Shown here one piece after another: positions 52,317-61,034 of a stretch of 64,000 nt of DNA. The stretch covers positions 2,356,001 through 2,420,000 of the forward strand of contig OZ257134.1 in NCBI GenBank assembly GCA_965279065.1, in the 5' to 3' direction. The notes under the pieces are model-generated. The model saw only the letters and a program-made list of their open reading frames with translations. It did no database searches and was not told the DNA's origin. Source of the stretch: JAKAXS01 sp965279065 (GTDB taxonomy: Bacteria; Pseudomonadota; Alphaproteobacteria; Rhizobiales; Hyphomicrobiaceae). A program made the translations under genes and the position numbers. Within the stretch, counting starts at the first letter, position 1. Each line of letters starts with the position of its first letter.

Positions 52317-53966
52317 TCACCTCCGTCCACTTGGATTCAGCGCAATCGGCGGAAGCTGGATTTTCGTGTTGGTGGCGCCCAAACCGGGTAGGGAAAGGGG
52401 CGTCGTCCTAGCCCCTACTGGCTTTTCAAGCTCACTTCGAAGGAAGTCAGCCTGGCCAATAAGCCCCCTCAGCTGCTTCGGCCGGCCTTCTCGCACGGCG
52501 TTGCGATACCGTTCATAGGTCGAGCGGTTGAGAGAGCTGGCTTTGACAAGGTGGGCGTCCTTGTAGAAACCCTTCGCGATCAGCACCAACGTGTAGACCG
52601 GGCTGCTGAAAAGGAATGAGCTCTCCAAGTCGAGTACTTCAGGCGTCGTGTAACGCCAAAGTCTGAGGTTTTCCTGGAGACGGTCCGAAAGCTTGACCTC
52701 CTCGCGGGCCGCGATCCAATACGGCGTGTCTTGCCGATTGTTGAGGCGGTAGTGCAATTGCACCAGATCACGCACCTCTTCGTAGAGGCGTTTGATCTGT
52801 CGATTGTAGGCGACAGCAAGCTCAGGCTCAAAATCGCGGGTTGGCAAATAGTGGGCGAGCCACCGCGCACCCAGATCCGACATGAAGATTGCTGTGGCTT
52901 CCAGAGGCTCTATGAAACCGCTGGCAAGCCCCAGTGCGACACAGTTCTTGACCCACGCGTTACGCACCCGGCCGGTTCGCATGGGTATGACACGTGGCTC
53001 GCATCCCTTGGCCTGCTCGCCGTAGAAGGCCAGCAGCTCTTCCACCGCCTTCTCGTCTGAAATGAAGTGGCTGGAGAAGACGTAGCCTGTCCCGACGCGG
53101 CTGGTCAGCGGAATGTTGAAGTTCCAGCCCGACGAGAATCCGGTTGCGCGGGTTGTGGGCGCAAGAACCCGTGGATCCTTGTGAGGGATCTGGATGACGG
53201 CAGCACGATCATTCAGGAGATGGTCGCTGTAGGGCTCGAACGGTTCGCCTAAAGCCTTCTGCAGAATCGAACCACGAAAGCCGGTGCAGTCGACCACGAG
53301 ATCAACGTCATGCTCGCCCTCGCGTTGTAACTTCAGAGTTTTAACAAACCCCCGATCGTCGAGATTGACCTCCTCGACGTCATCGAGAATGTGGGTCACG
53401 CCCCGACGAGTCGCGATGTCGCGTAGGAACGTCGCGAGCTTCGTGGCATCGAAATGGTAGGTGTAGCCAAGCTCCGCACTGAAATCCGGATCGCCGGGTC
53501 GTCGCGGCGCAAGGTTGCCGCGAACAATATCCACCGCTGGCGAGAATGCGTTGACGTAAGCCATGCCTGCGGTAGGCGACGCCCTCGACGCATCGAAAGT
53601 GACGAAGTAGTCCGCGAGCGACCGCCCATCGATCGCGTTGGGGCCATTAAGCACATTGAGAAACTCGGTGGGTTGCCCCTTATCGTCGTGGTTCCAGTTG
53701 ATGAACTGGGCTGCCACTTTGTAAGTGGCATCCGTGAATTTGAAAAACTCGGACTCGGACACGCCGAGTTGATTGAGGAGCACAACCATGCCCGGAAGGC
53801 TCGCCTCGCCCACGCCGACGATTGGGATCGTGGGCGACTCGATCAGCGTAATTGAAAGTTGATGTTTGCCATCCTTGGGCTTGCAGTACCGATTGAGAAA
53901 GGCTGCGGTGAGCCAGCCAGCCGTACCGCCTCCAACAATCGTGATCGAGCGCAATGGTCGGCCCAT
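52317..53966 (-). CDS. Flavin-dependent (tryptophan) halogenase-family protein with altered signature
   Basis: 549 residues. FAD-binding GGGTAGW near residue 12, catalytic-Lys region GVGEASLPGM and TDATYKVAAQFINWN (Lys83), and the block at about 280-300 reading GWNFNIPLTSRVGTGYVFSS. Most of the family has GWxWxIP, so the second Trp is Phe here. The rest (LVVDCTGFRGS, ASGFIEPLEATAIFMSDLGA) is typical. Flavin halogenases use FADH2, O2 and halide, via hypohalous acid. Substrate unknown; no biosynthetic cluster lies nearby. Whether the Trp-to-Phe change alters halide control is not known. Confidence 0.8.
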   Translation of the reverse strand: MGRPLRSITIVGGGTAGWLTAAFLNRYCKPKDGKHQLSITLIESPTIPIVGVGEASLPGMVVLLNQLGVSESEFFKFTDATYKVAAQFINWNHDDKGQPTEFLNVLNGPNAIDGRSLADYFVTFDASRASPTAGMAYVNAFSPAVDIVRGNLAPRRPGDPDFSAELGYTYHFDATKLATFLRDIATRRGVTHILDDVEEVNLDDRGFVKTLKLQREGEHDVDLVVDCTGFRGSILQKALGEPFEPYSDHLLNDRAAVIQIPHKDPRVLAPTTRATGFSSGWNFNIPLTSRVGTGYVFSSHFISDEKAVEELLAFYGEQAKGCEPRVIPMRTGRVRNAWVKNCVALGLASGFIEPLEATAIFMSDLGARWLAHYLPTRDFEPELAVAYNRQIKRLYEEVRDLVQLHYRLNNRQDTPYWIAAREEVKLSDRLQENLRLWRYTTPEVLDLESSFLFSSPVYTLVLIAKGFYKDAHLVKASSLNRSTYERYRNAVREGRPKQLRGLIGQADFLRSELEKPVGARTTPLSLPGLGATNTKIQLPPIALNPSGRR

Positions 53967-54054
53967 CTGCAGTCTCTCCTGTGTCCCGCGTGATCAACAC
54001 GTAGCTTGTTAACGTGGAGCTGGCCCACGACTGCGGGCCAGCTTTTCGTTGGTC

Positions 54055-54375
54055 TTAGTGGTGTCCGTGATGGCCGCCCCCATGGTGACCGCCATGATGT
54101 CCTCCATGGTGCCCGCCATGGTGTCCGCCGTGACGGCCGTAGCCGAAGCCGTAGCCAAAGCCGTAGAAAGAAAAATGCCGGCGATGATGGCGCCGACCAT
54201 GGTGGCGCCGGCCGTGGTGATGGCGCGAGCGGTGATGGCGGTGACCGATCTGGACCACCGTCGTGGCGCTTTCCCACGTTGTGGCGGATGGGGCCACGAC
54301 CGGCGCGGCCGATGCAGATGCGGCTGCAGCTAAAAGAAGACCGATCGCGCAGAGACTGCTGGAAATACTGTTCAC
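54055..54375 (-). CDS. Exported His/Gly-rich protein
   Basis: 106 residues: signal (ALLLAAAASASAAPV-like, ASASAA cleavage), then blocks of His and Arg (HHRSRHHHGRRHHG) and a tandem repeat of the unit GGHH (about eight times) at the C-terminus, separated by aromatic GFGYGFGYG. Strong candidate periplasmic metal sponge. Located just upstream of the halogenase gene's 5' side on the same strand. The opposite-strand open frame is a repeat artefact. Confidence 0.7.
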   Translation of the reverse strand: MNSISSSLCAIGLLLAAAASASAAPVVAPSATTWESATTVVQIGHRHHRSRHHHGRRHHGRRHHRRHFSFYGFGYGFGYGRHGGHHGGHHGGHHGGHHGGGHHGHH

Positions 54376-54574
54376 TAGAACCTCCCGATTATGACTGCTG
54401 TTTCAGTTAGGTTTCTGAGACGTCGTCGATTGTGTTTTGGTGTCGATACAGGCTCCACGGGTCGGCTACCAAAGGCTGCGACCACGGGCATACGAGCTCG
54501 CGCTTAATCGCGAAGCCAATGCCAACGTTCTAAAAAGAGTGGAGTACGGCCCGGCGTTGCGGGGTCATGCGATC

Positions 54575-54985
54575 CTAAATGCGGAGCACAACAGTTTTCA
54601 GCGTCCTGAGCTGAGGATCGGCGTGCTGAGGCGACGGAGCTTCATGAGCTTCGACGCGCATCCAGGGCAAGACGCTTGCGCGGGGAAGAGCGCACGCGAG
54701 AACCGTGGGAAGATCGCTTACGGTAGGCCCACGTAAGTCGTCGGCCCTTTGCGCCTCGTTGGCGGCCGACACCAGGGGGATGTCATCGCACTCTGGCAGC
54801 CCATCCTGAAGTGTCAGACTGCTCGTGCGCGACAGGCGCTCGGCGCTATGGTGTCCGGCATCCACGAGCTCAATCGAATTATGTCCGTTCGGACCGAGGC
54901 AGTGCCGATAGGCCGGCGCCAGCGCCAAGATGGGCGCAAGGGCCATCAAGACAGTCAGATGAACAGCGAGGCGCCATATCTTCAT
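54575..54985 (-). CDS. Small exported Cys/His protein, TVVL-tail family (member 3)
   Basis: 136 residues from ATG 54985 (MKIWRLAVHLTVLMALAP signal). AYRHCLGPNGHNSIELVD with GHH, then LPECDDIPLVS, Pro-rich region, and end LRTLKTVVLRI. Matches members 1, 5 and 6 in the first Cys followed by GH and in the CxD motif. An in-frame start at 55024 precedes the signal and was not used. Function unknown. Confidence 0.65.
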   Translation of the reverse strand: MKIWRLAVHLTVLMALAPILALAPAYRHCLGPNGHNSIELVDAGHHSAERLSRTSSLTLQDGLPECDDIPLVSAANEAQRADDLRGPTVSDLPTVLACALPRASVLPWMRVEAHEAPSPQHADPQLRTLKTVVLRI

Positions 54986-55255
54986 TGCGATCTGTCCGAT
55001 CGTGCGAAGAGGGAAGTCTAGCACGACAAACTTGGATCACAATTAGCCGAATCGAATCTTTCGAATTTCTGATACGTAGTGGTTGGCGGTTCTCACACAC
55101 GGTGATTTCCGCGGATGGAATTTGATGCCATGGGCAAATTTACGCCTCAGTCGTCTGCAAAACGCTGGGGCTGACTGCAAAGAAGATGATTGACCTATTG
55201 CGTGCGCCTTCATAGTTTCTGCGCACTGAACCACAGCATGGGGTTTGACGTGTCA

Positions 55256-55606
55256 ATGTCGCTGCTACGGGGAAAAACTTGGTCGAGGGTGGTTGCCCTT
55301 GCGATCATGCTTAGCCTCTGCCTCGGCTTGGTACATTCGCATGCCGCCCCGTTCGAGGACGTCGGCACCACCACCGTTGAGCAATCGAGCCACGGTGACC
55401 ATGAACACGGGAAGATCCCGAACCATAGTGTCGCCAGCGCGAACTGCCTGTTTTGCATAGAATTCGGCGGCAAACTCTATTTTTCGAGCTTTGGCCTGGC
55501 ATCCCACATTCCTGTCGTTGGCGGCAGCGACTTTGTCGTGCTCTCCGCAACGTACAGCTCGGTGGCAGGTCAAAACCTGTTCCGCCCACCCATAGCGCGG
55601 GTCTAA
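55256..55606 (+). CDS. DUF2946-like small exported protein with NCxxC motif
   Basis: About 116 residues from ATG 55256 (MSLLRGKTWSRVVALAIML signal helix). His-rich SHGDHEHGK, then SVASANCLFCIEF and end NLFRPPIARV. Layout matches the protein that starts RND operon 3 (signal, CxxC, Pro end). Alternative in-frame starts at 55190 and 55238. Probably a periplasmic metal helper; no operon partner is obvious. Confidence 0.55.
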   Translation: MSLLRGKTWSRVVALAIMLSLCLGLVHSHAAPFEDVGTTTVEQSSHGDHEHGKIPNHSVASANCLFCIEFGGKLYFSSFGLASHIPVVGGSDFVVLSATYSSVAGQNLFRPPIARV

Positions 55607-55818
55607 AGCGCGTCGATTCCGCCTCTCTGCGTTCAGGGTAGTGCCTTCGTTGGCGACGCGCGGATTCACGCAATCACCTTCTATCTGAAACGTGCTTTCA
55701 GACAAACGAATCGCGACTTCAACGCACTTCTGCGTTGAGGCGACGATAGCGGCCGACCGATCTATGGCCGCCCAATTTAAAACCACCATCACGTCAACAG
55801 GACTCAAAGGAGAAGAAA

Positions 55819-56082
55819 ATGACCTCTCGTACAGCGCACTTCGTCTATGCCGCCATTTTCGCCGTGGCCACCGTTTCAGGAGCCGCTACCGCGATTGCCG
55901 GCGAGGAGCATGGGCATTGTTCCGGCGCAGCCGTCTGCAAAGGCGACGCGGCTTGTGAAAAGCAGGGTTACAAGGATCTCTCAAAGGACGAATGCTCGAA
56001 AATCTCCGGATCCAAGTTCGAAGCTTCAAAGCATGAGGGCGAGGATCATAAGGACGGCAAACACGGGCACGACAAGAAGTAA
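55819..56082 (+). CDS. Small exported Cys/His-rich protein
   Basis: 87 residues: signal (VYAAIFAVATVSGAATAIA), then EEHGHCSGAAVCKGDAACEK, DECSK and a His/Lys/Asp-rich tail (EGEDHKDGKHGHDKK). Four Cys and six or more His in 60 residues suggest metal binding in the periplasm. AAAGGAG precedes the ATG closely. A perfect hairpin follows at 56140-56166. Confidence 0.7.
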   Translation: MTSRTAHFVYAAIFAVATVSGAATAIAGEEHGHCSGAAVCKGDAACEKQGYKDLSKDECSKISGSKFEASKHEGEDHKDGKHGHDKK

Positions 56083-56139
56083 GCCTTTGGTCGCGACTTG
56101 AAGGACCCACAACCCCCTCTTTTCAAGCGCGCTGAGCGA

Positions 56140-56166
56140 TGTCACCAAGGCAAAGCCTTGGTGACA
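56140..56166. terminator. Perfect 12-bp hairpin after the Cys/His-rich gene
   Basis: TGTCACCAAGGC, loop AAA, GCCTTGGTGACA. It lies 57 bases past the stop codon, but no U tract follows, so it may be a factor-independent terminator of weak type, an mRNA stabiliser or a protein site. An open frame that begins inside the hairpin is not a gene start. Confidence 0.5.
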
Positions 56167-56249
56167 TTCGGCTTCGCTCGTCAGCTTCCTATAGACGTTC
56201 CGCTCTCGCGACGGACCAGAGCAGGCGTCATGACGATGGAACAAATCTC

Positions 56250-56921
56250 GTGAGCAACCGCATCACCATGCCTTGGATGCTTCTGGTCGCCCTCAGTCTG
56301 GCCGCGCTTATGCCGACGCCATTCTGGCTGGCCGCACTCGCGATCGCCGGCATGGCCGGGTTGGGGATCGTGACCTGGTTCTCATTTAGTCGGCTGGTCG
56401 AAATTGTTGCCGCCAACCGCTTCGATCGCCCTGAGGACAGGACAGGCCAGCCTTCGCACGTTGTCGTCAAACGTTGCCTTCTCACCAAACGCTTCGACGG
56501 GGCAACATCGACGATCGTCGCCGAGGTTGAGTGCGAAAACGCGGCAAGAGGCTCCGCGTCAGACCTTCACGCCGATCTCGTCGTGAAGATATGCTCCACG
56601 CAAAGCGAGGTTTGGATAACCGGCAAGCTAAACGCGAAGGATTTAGCCGGTTTCCAAACCTGCACGTTTACTCTTAAGAGAGGCCTTAAGTATCGGATTG
56701 ACTTCGATGCCACGGCTCAATGGTACGAAATAGACGGCACGGTCGCCCATAGAAATGCCAACGGCGAGTGGCACGAAGAAGAATTCACCTATCGAAGTTT
56801 CTCACCGAAGATGGATGGGACCATTGAGCTCCATCCCTCGTCGTGCCCGCCGCTGCCGCCACGGGGTGTGACGTCCGGTGATCACCGCGACGTCCGACGC
56901 CACGGATGCGAGTCGGTATGA
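56250..56921 (+). CDS. Hypothetical membrane protein upstream of eptA-like gene
   Basis: About 223 residues from a GTG at 56250. Two hydrophobic helices at the start (MLLVALSLAALMPTPFW, LAALAIAGMAGLGIVTWFSF), then a soluble beta-rich domain with Cys pairs (KRCLLTK, VECENA, VKICSTQ). The gene overlaps the start of the phosphoethanolamine transferase gene by 16 bases, suggesting an operon. The last 30 residues are of poor quality. No family recognised. Confidence 0.5.
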   Translation: MSNRITMPWMLLVALSLAALMPTPFWLAALAIAGMAGLGIVTWFSFSRLVEIVAANRFDRPEDRTGQPSHVVVKRCLLTKRFDGATSTIVAEVECENAARGSASDLHADLVVKICSTQSEVWITGKLNAKDLAGFQTCTFTLKRGLKYRIDFDATAQWYEIDGTVAHRNANGEWHEEEFTYRSFSPKMDGTIELHPSSCPPLPPRGVTSGDHRDVRRHGCESV

Positions 56922-58600
56922 CCATGCCGAGGGCTACGGCCCATGTCAGAAGACGACTGGGCAGGGACCGGCGTCCAGTGCCAGCTTGGGTCGCGGCACT
57001 GATTGTGGCCTTGTATATCGCCACGATCCTCAACATCCCGTTTTGGCGGCGCGTATACGCGGTTGTGTCGCCGGCATCCGCCTTCGACTGGCTCTTTCTT
57101 GTGGCTGTCCTGATTGCAATCGCTGCGATTTACAATTCGGCTTTGACCTTGATCTGCGTGCCTCGGCTGTTCAAACCGGTTATCGTCATCCTGGTCCTGG
57201 TCAGCGCCACCGTCAGCTACTTTATGACGGAATATGGCCTGCTATTCGACAGCGCAATGATGCGCAACGTCGTCGAGACCGACGTCAGAGAGATTGGGGA
57301 TCTCCTGAGTTGGAAGCTCGCGTTCTCCCTGCTCGTTTTCGGCATCGGTCCGTCGCTCGCCATTTTGGCGCTTCCCATTCGGTGGGACCGCCCGTCCGCT
57401 GCACTCAAGGCAAACGCGGTCTCCTCACTCGTGAGCGTGGTGCTTCTCTGCGGTGCCGTGTTCCTGTTCTCGATGAATTTTTTATCCGTCTTCAGGGCCC
57501 ACCACGAGATCCGGCATGCGTTGGTCCCGTTCAACGTCGTCTCCGCAATTGAACGTAACGTGCGCCGCACGGCGCGCTCGACGAGGACCGTCGCGGCATT
57601 CGGAAGGGACGCGCGGCGGTCACCAATTGCGCATCCCATCAAGTCCGTGACCATTCTTGTGATCGGGGAAACGGCGCGCGCGGCTAATTTTTCGCTGAAT
57701 GGCTACCCACGAGAGACAAATCCGAAGCTGGCGACCGTTCGCGACTTGATCAGCTTTCAGGATGTTCAATCCTGCGGCACCTCCACGGCGGTCTCGCTGC
57801 CGTGTATATTCTCTGGGCTCGGCCAGGCTGCGCAGGAAGCAGACCTAGCAGCGACACAAGAGGGGCTGCTGGACGTTCTGCAGAGAGCTGGGCTCTCAGT
57901 TCTCTGGCGAGAAAATCAATCGGGGTGCAAAGGCGTTTGCGCGCGCGTGCCCACCGAGGACCTTTCTAACGACGAAGCCGACGCAGGATCCCCCTTCGGT
58001 GGTCACGACGAGATCTTGCTTGCCGACCTTCCCCAGAGGATCGCAGCCATGCCGGGCGACGGCGTCATCGTGCTTCATATGATGGGAAGTCACGGTCCGC
58101 TTTATTACAAGCGTTACCCCGCATCCTTTGAGGCCTTTTCGCCGTCCTGCGAGAGCAATCAGTTCAGCCGGTGCTCAGCGCAGCAGGTCCTGAACGCGTA
58201 CGATAATACCATTCGATACACCGACCACGTGCTGGAGAAATTGGTCAGCATCTTAAGGACGGTCGATCGCTCAGGGACGGCCACAGCGATGTTTTTCGTG
58301 TCAGACCACGGCGAGTCACTGGGCGAGAACGGTCTCTACCTCCACGGCCTCCCTTACGCGATAGCGCCCGAGGTCCAAAAGAAAGTCCCGATGCTCCTTT
58401 GGCTGTCGCCCAAACTTCAAGCATCGTCGCGGATCGAAATCGACTGTCTGGCCCGAAAGAAGTCGCAGCCCCTTAGCCACGACAACGTCTTTCATTCGAT
58501 GCTGGGTCTGATGGACGTCCAATCAGACGTGTATCGACGCGGCCTCGATATTTTCGCTGGTTGTCGCACGGACCGCCAAGCGTCGGAGGCTGACCGATGA
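56906..58600 (+). CDS. Lipid A phosphoethanolamine transferase homologue (EptA/MCR type)
   Basis: 564 residues. Five N-terminal membrane helices, then a periplasmic sulfatase-fold domain. Nucleophile Thr256 in VIGETARAANFSLNGYPRE; zinc and disulfide motifs QSCGTSTAVSLPC, VLHMMGSHGPLYY and FVSDHGESLGENGLYLHG. Transfers phosphoethanolamine to lipid A, lowering surface negative charge; plasmid-borne relatives (mcr) give polymyxin resistance. Whether this copy does so is untested. In metal islands, related genes may be part of envelope adaptation. Follows the small membrane protein. Confidence 0.9.
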   Translation: MRVGMTMPRATAHVRRRLGRDRRPVPAWVAALIVALYIATILNIPFWRRVYAVVSPASAFDWLFLVAVLIAIAAIYNSALTLICVPRLFKPVIVILVLVSATVSYFMTEYGLLFDSAMMRNVVETDVREIGDLLSWKLAFSLLVFGIGPSLAILALPIRWDRPSAALKANAVSSLVSVVLLCGAVFLFSMNFLSVFRAHHEIRHALVPFNVVSAIERNVRRTARSTRTVAAFGRDARRSPIAHPIKSVTILVIGETARAANFSLNGYPRETNPKLATVRDLISFQDVQSCGTSTAVSLPCIFSGLGQAAQEADLAATQEGLLDVLQRAGLSVLWRENQSGCKGVCARVPTEDLSNDEADAGSPFGGHDEILLADLPQRIAAMPGDGVIVLHMMGSHGPLYYKRYPASFEAFSPSCESNQFSRCSAQQVLNAYDNTIRYTDHVLEKLVSILRTVDRSGTATAMFFVSDHGESLGENGLYLHGLPYAIAPEVQKKVPMLLWLSPKLQASSRIEIDCLARKKSQPLSHDNVFHSMLGLMDVQSDVYRRGLDIFAGCRTDRQASEADR

Positions 58601-58644
58601 GGGATCGGACAAGGACTGTTCGTCCAAACATCAGAGGCAATCAA

Positions 58645-59052
58645 ATGAGAGCGCTTTCCCTCGTGATAATCCTCATGGGCGTCACGGGTGACGCTGCAGC
58701 GGGGCCAACGGGCTGTCGACCCGAGATGTTGCTCGACGATATAACCTGGTGCCTGAAAGACGCGCCTACAGACGTCAAAGGGCGCGAAACCCTTCTAAAG
58801 GCCGTGGAGACCGGCAGAGCTGATGCGTTCATGCACGGTTTCGCCGCGTGCCAAGACGACAGGTATCGGGGCGAAAATGCAGGGTCCAAGCTACCGGACC
58901 TTACGAACAAAACGATAGGCAACGCCCTCGCTTGCTACCGGGAAGATCGCCAAACGCTCTTACGAATAGCCCGCGAAGTGCTTGGTCTGACGCCATCAGA
59001 TGCCCGGCCGCCTCCACCGGTAAGACACGACCCCACAGGTGGCAAACCTTGA
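58645..59052 (+). CDS. Small exported hypothetical protein
   Basis: About 135 residues from ATG 58645, preceded by AGAGG. Signal (LSLVIILMGVTGDAAA), then four Cys (TGCRPEM, TWCLKDA, AACQDD, LACYRED) and mostly helical character, ending in a Pro-rich tail. Four Cys could form two disulfides. No family recognised. 45 bases after the transferase stop, so probably in the same transcript. Confidence 0.6.
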   Translation: MRALSLVIILMGVTGDAAAGPTGCRPEMLLDDITWCLKDAPTDVKGRETLLKAVETGRADAFMHGFAACQDDRYRGENAGSKLPDLTNKTIGNALACYREDRQTLLRIAREVLGLTPSDARPPPPVRHDPTGGKP

Positions 59053-59062
59053 GGCATAACAT

Positions 59063-60412
59063 TCACTGCTCGCGAAACGACCTTGAGAACGTGTCTGCCA
59101 ACGGCCTCGTGATGTAGTCAAAGAAAGTGCGTTCCCCCGTCTTAATATAAACCTCAGCCGGCATTCCCGGTGTTGGACGGAAGGTCGATGCTTTTGCGCG
59201 GACGTCTCCCTCGTCCAACGCGACTCTCACGACGAAGCTGTCACGGCCTTTGGGATCTCGATCCGCCACCGACCTTTCTGCAACAGCATCGGCGGAGAGG
59301 TAGACCACTGAGGCCTTTATCATCGGCGTCAGCCTTCGATTTACCGTTGACAACCTCACCATCGCCTCTTGCCCGGTGGACACGTGAGAGATGTCACTGG
59401 GCGCAACCCGGGCCTCAATGATAAGCCCACTTGCCGTCGGCAGTATTTCGAGGAGAACGGCACCAGGGGCAACGACACCTCCTTGGGTATGGTGATGGAT
59501 CTTCACAACAATGCCGTCGACAGGAGAGCGGATATCAGTCCGGCCGAGCACATCCTCGGCGGTTCGGATCTGTTCCTGGACATCATCCAACTCAGACTCG
59601 GTTTTTCGAAGTTCCTCCACCGTCTCTTGCGCGCCAGCAGCGCGCTGTTGAACGATCTGTTGTTGCGCCCTGGCGATTTTTTGCTTGCTGTCTCCTATCT
59701 TCCCAATCGTGTTTCCAAGATCGCCTTCCAGACCGGCTTGAGAGCGCTGTAGCGCCAGAACCTCCGGTTTCCGCGCAAGACGCAGCTCCATCATGGCATC
59801 CTTGCTCTTCAACTCTTCCGAAAAGAGCGCCATTCGCCGCCGGATCGACTCCACTTGCGACTCGTACCCCGTGACGTTCTCGTGCAGGCCGGCAATTTCT
59901 TTCTGCAGGACCTGTTCCTCAGCCACATCCTTGTTGCGTCGGCTCTGCAGTTCGTTTTGCTGCCGGTCGAACATCGCTCGGATTTCCGGGTCAATCGCGA
60001 CGCTCGCCAAAGCAGGCGGCATGGAGAAATGTTCCCGGTCGCTTACTTCGGCATCGAGGCGCGCTTGCATGATGAGGAGCCGATACTTGCGCAAGACGAG
60101 CTGTCGAAGTTTGGCGCGCGAGGACGTTTGATCAAGCAACGCGAGGGATTGTCCCGCAATCACCGGCTGGCCTTCGACAACGTGGATATTGGAAATGATC
60201 CCGCCTTCGAAGTGCTGGACCTGCTTGTTTTCACCATGAGCAACGAATATTCCTGGTGCCATGACCGCGCCATCGAGTGGAACCAAGGCGGCCCATATCC
60301 CAAATCCGCCCAGCCAAACGACCAAGAGCACCAGACCGATGAGCGTTGGACGCACGGCGCTCGTAGAAACGGCCCGGTGCCACTGTTGAGTTGACGAGGA
60401 TGTGTCGATCAT
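59063..60412 (-). CDS. Type I secretion membrane fusion protein (HlyD/PrtE family), orphan
   Basis: About 449 residues from ATG 60412. One N-terminal membrane helix (LIGLVLLVVWLGGFGIWAAL), lipoyl half GIFVAHGENKQVQHFEGGII, long coiled coil (about 115-290), second lipoyl half RSPVDGIVVKIHHHTQGGVV and C-terminal barrel. It would link an inner-membrane ABC exporter to TolC. Neither the ABC transporter nor an RTX substrate is adjacent in the window, so it may be an orphan or its partners lie beyond. Convergent with the preceding gene. Confidence 0.88.
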   Translation of the reverse strand: MIDTSSSTQQWHRAVSTSAVRPTLIGLVLLVVWLGGFGIWAALVPLDGAVMAPGIFVAHGENKQVQHFEGGIISNIHVVEGQPVIAGQSLALLDQTSSRAKLRQLVLRKYRLLIMQARLDAEVSDREHFSMPPALASVAIDPEIRAMFDRQQNELQSRRNKDVAEEQVLQKEIAGLHENVTGYESQVESIRRRMALFSEELKSKDAMMELRLARKPEVLALQRSQAGLEGDLGNTIGKIGDSKQKIARAQQQIVQQRAAGAQETVEELRKTESELDDVQEQIRTAEDVLGRTDIRSPVDGIVVKIHHHTQGGVVAPGAVLLEILPTASGLIIEARVAPSDISHVSTGQEAMVRLSTVNRRLTPMIKASVVYLSADAVAERSVADRDPKGRDSFVVRVALDEGDVRAKASTFRPTPGMPAEVYIKTGERTFFDYITRPLADTFSRSFREQ

Positions 60413-60523
60413 TTCTCGGTCCTGCCTTGAAAAAGCATCACTATCGGAATGAGTCCGGACGCAAATCACAGGAGGAGAGCAGTGAGGGTCGCAAGCTGCG
60501 ACCCTCCCGCCCAGAGCCGAACG

Positions 60524-60748
60524 TTAGTGGTTTCGGCGATGCTTGCGCTTCTTCGAGATGAACACGCCGTTCTCGCCGATGCCGATGGCAACGCCGCCCC
60601 GACGACGATGACGGTCGCCTCCGCGATAATTGTCGCCGCCATGCTTCATCTTTTGCCCGCTATGGCTACGTTCTCTGGCGACTGCGGGACCTGAAAACGC
60701 CGCTGCGGCGACAACGGCTGCGACGGCAAGTGCTGCTAGTTTGTACAT
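60524..60748 (-). CDS. Small exported basic His/Arg-rich protein
   Basis: 74 residues: signal (VAAVVAAAAFSGPAVA), then HSGQKMKHGG, GGDRHRRRGG and an end ISKKRKHRRNH. Similar in style to the product at 43848-44093. Likely cell-envelope metal or polyanion binding. It lies between the type I adaptor and a small exported protein of the TVVL-tail family. Confidence 0.65.
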   Translation of the reverse strand: MYKLAALAVAAVVAAAAFSGPAVARERSHSGQKMKHGGDNYRGGDRHRRRGGVAIGIGENGVFISKKRKHRRNH

Positions 60749-61034
60749 GTTTCCTCCGGTTCAATTTTTCAAAGACCTTTGCGTCTCAACGTATTCGTCG
60801 TGCAGCCGGCGAGACGCTACCGGTTGTTAGATCTGTCGTGCAGGCTCATCTGCTCATCGCCGGGTGTGTGCCGGCGAGAAGCGAAGAGGACATGAAACGG
60901 TTGACCGCGAGCGCGCATGCGTACGAGCACGCGACCCCGCTACCTCACATTCTACGGGGAAATGCCGGACGGCACGGCTGACCCGTCAGAGAGCGGGCCG
61001 CCGCCTCCCTGCAAGCCGGGTATGTGAAGAGTGC

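Noticed and set aside
56139..56249. Extended N-terminus of the protein starting at 56250
   Set aside because: The ATG lies inside a perfect hairpin and the added residues lack quality; the GTG at 56250 starts right at the membrane helix.
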